Source of the DNA: an uncultured Bacteroidales bacterium
Lineage (GTDB): Bacteria; Bacteroidota; Bacteroidia; Bacteroidales; Porphyromonadaceae
Direction: 5' to 3'
NCBI GenBank assembly: GCA_947290775.1
Contig: CAMYPM010000005.1
Location: 29,575-93,574 of the forward strand
Length of the DNA: 64,000 nt
The translations under genes were made by a program, and so were the position numbers. Positions within the stretch are counted from its first letter, which is position 1; each line of letters opens with the position of its first letter. Under the pieces are notes generated by a model. It searched no databases and was not told the origin of the DNA. It worked only from the letters and a program-made list of their open reading frames with translations. Of this stretch, positions 63,521 through 64,000 are shown piece by piece.

Positions 63521-63666
63521 TCACGAGCCTCCGCAATCATTTGCGCTATCTTAGGGCGTTCCTGACTCTCAAGCCGCGTTATTTCCTCCATCAGCTTTTC
63601 GAGCCCCTCCTTGGTCATATAATTGTAATCCATCTCGTATGTGTCTGCTCCAATCGAGAGCGACAT
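63478..63666 (-). pseudogene. greA: truncated greA (transcription elongation factor N-terminus)
   Basis: The frame matches the GreA coiled-coil N-terminus: YNYMTKEGLEKLMEEITRLE and ERPKIAQMIAEARDKGDL. GreA normally continues SENAEYDAAKE; here the sequence changes to FTSFTAGHS and stops. About 100 C-terminal residues are missing. GreA rescues backtracked RNA polymerase through the acidic tip of this coiled coil, whose DxxE residues would lie just at the break. The start is ATG 63666 or, closer to the family, 63633. Confidence 0.75.
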
Positions 63667-63732
63667 CTGCTTTATTCCGTTTTAATATTTTCCTTTTTGG
63701 GGTCGATTCTCTCATTTTCTTCCCGGAGAACT

Positions 63733-63778
63733 AATAAAAAAAGAGGATGAAACAATGTCATTCCTCAATCGTAGTCCT
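63733..63778 (-). terminator. terminator-like hairpin upstream of greA
   Basis: On the reverse strand AGAGGA (63778-63773) pairs with TCCTCT (63745-63740) and is followed at once by a T run. The loop is long and only weakly structured. It could end a short RNA begun at about 63846, or act as an attenuator for greA. Confidence 0.5.
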
Positions 63779-63851
63779 CTGAAAAGAGCCTTTGTACCTC
63801 GGGACCCGCTTATGCAACAAAGGCGTGGGCAACACCCCTTCATTGCGTTTG

Positions 63852-63859
63852 CAAAGGTA
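63852..63859 (-). promoter_or_regulatory. -7 promoter box upstream of greA
   Basis: The reverse strand reads TACCTTTG, matching TAnnTTTG, about 190 bases before the longer greA start. Confidence 0.45.
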
Positions 63860-64000
63860 ACAAAAGAATGCCAAATAAACAGCCGATTAGTCATGCCCTC
63901 GCCCCCTGTTTTGCAAAACTCATATACCTTTCGCGCGGAACTTATCCCAAGTTTCACGGGAGGGATCGTGTAATGGTTGCTGGGTGCGGGCGGGAGCGTT

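Larger units (their letters stand above)
63667..64000 (-). other. greA leader region with promoter, hairpins and a GC-rich end
   Basis: No convincing ORF is present. A promoter box lies at 63852-63859 and a terminator-like hairpin at 63733-63778. GCCTTTGT/ACAAAGGC forms a perfect 8-bp stem (about 63785-63822). The last 40 bases are strikingly GC-rich and could be the edge of a repeat or mobile element. Confidence 0.5.

Noticed and set aside
63733..63859. SRP RNA or 6S RNA
   Set aside because: The conserved GGAA-loop region of SRP RNA is absent and the length is too short for 6S RNA.
63755..63973. Forward ORF of 72 codons at the window end
   Set aside because: No family features; it overlaps the greA leader with its promoter box and hairpins.

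Overview
The window comes from a member of the Bacteroidales, most likely Porphyromonas or a close relative. This rests on recurrent promoter boxes of the form TAnnTTTG, little Shine-Dalgarno signal, type IX secretion (T9SS) C-terminal sorting domains, a FimA/Mfa-type fimbrial lipoprotein, an RprXY-like two-component pair, glycine-lipid synthesis genes, and the Bacteroidetes gene order DUF1599 / BT_3928-like / tpiA / SPOR / folE. I saw no rRNA, tRNA, CRISPR array, transposase or phage gene. Species assignment is inference.

Layout. Bases 1-4685 (+): the 3' part of ispF, then purB, an RluB-type pseudouridine synthase with a long basic N-terminal extension, and asnS. An array of 22-bp repeats follows, then a reverse-strand THUMP-like methyltransferase. 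6466-14146 (+): prmC, recX, a comF-type gene, the yceD-rpmF-fabH-era block, the two glycine-lipid acyltransferase genes and yraN. 14231-17035 (+): agmatine deiminase and N-carbamoylputrescine amidase (agmatine to putrescine), then a ZIP metal transporter. 17139-20728 (-): two secreted paralogues sharing one domain, both with T9SS-type C-termini. 20963-23958: a PepSY-like remnant and the rprX/rprY pair. 23962-30416 (+): rpiB, a probable outer-membrane protein, thrS-infC-rpmI-rplT and glyA. 30575-39973 (+): purL, dprA, a GT2 glycosyltransferase, a thioesterase, then amidase, MCE and lipoprotein genes of the envelope. 40045-54584 (-): miaA, a PRiA4-type gene, folE, SPOR, tpiA, a BT_3928-like gene, DUF1599, lon, an M48 lipoprotein, rarA, an M3 peptidase, xseB, DUF695 and a BASS-type transporter.

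54731-62009 (+) is the main accessory region. It holds a 5'-truncated fimbrillin/BACON fragment, a 22-bp repeat array, a fimbrial lipoprotein fused to the domain seen in the T9SS pair, a TonB-dependent receptor, a DUF4374 (XusB-like) surface lipoprotein and a small four-helix membrane protein. The last three look like an iron-siderophore or haem uptake cassette.

62304-64000 (-): monofunctional ribB under an FMN riboswitch with a near-ideal promoter, followed by an apparent breakpoint where the N-terminus of greA runs out of frame into the C-terminus of a malQ-like gene.

The most unusual non-coding signal is a family of 22-bp repeat units found at four intergenic sites (4908, 21314, 36732, 55625). 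Units sit head to tail in exact 22-bp register. In three of the four arrays one unit is inverted in place without breaking that register.
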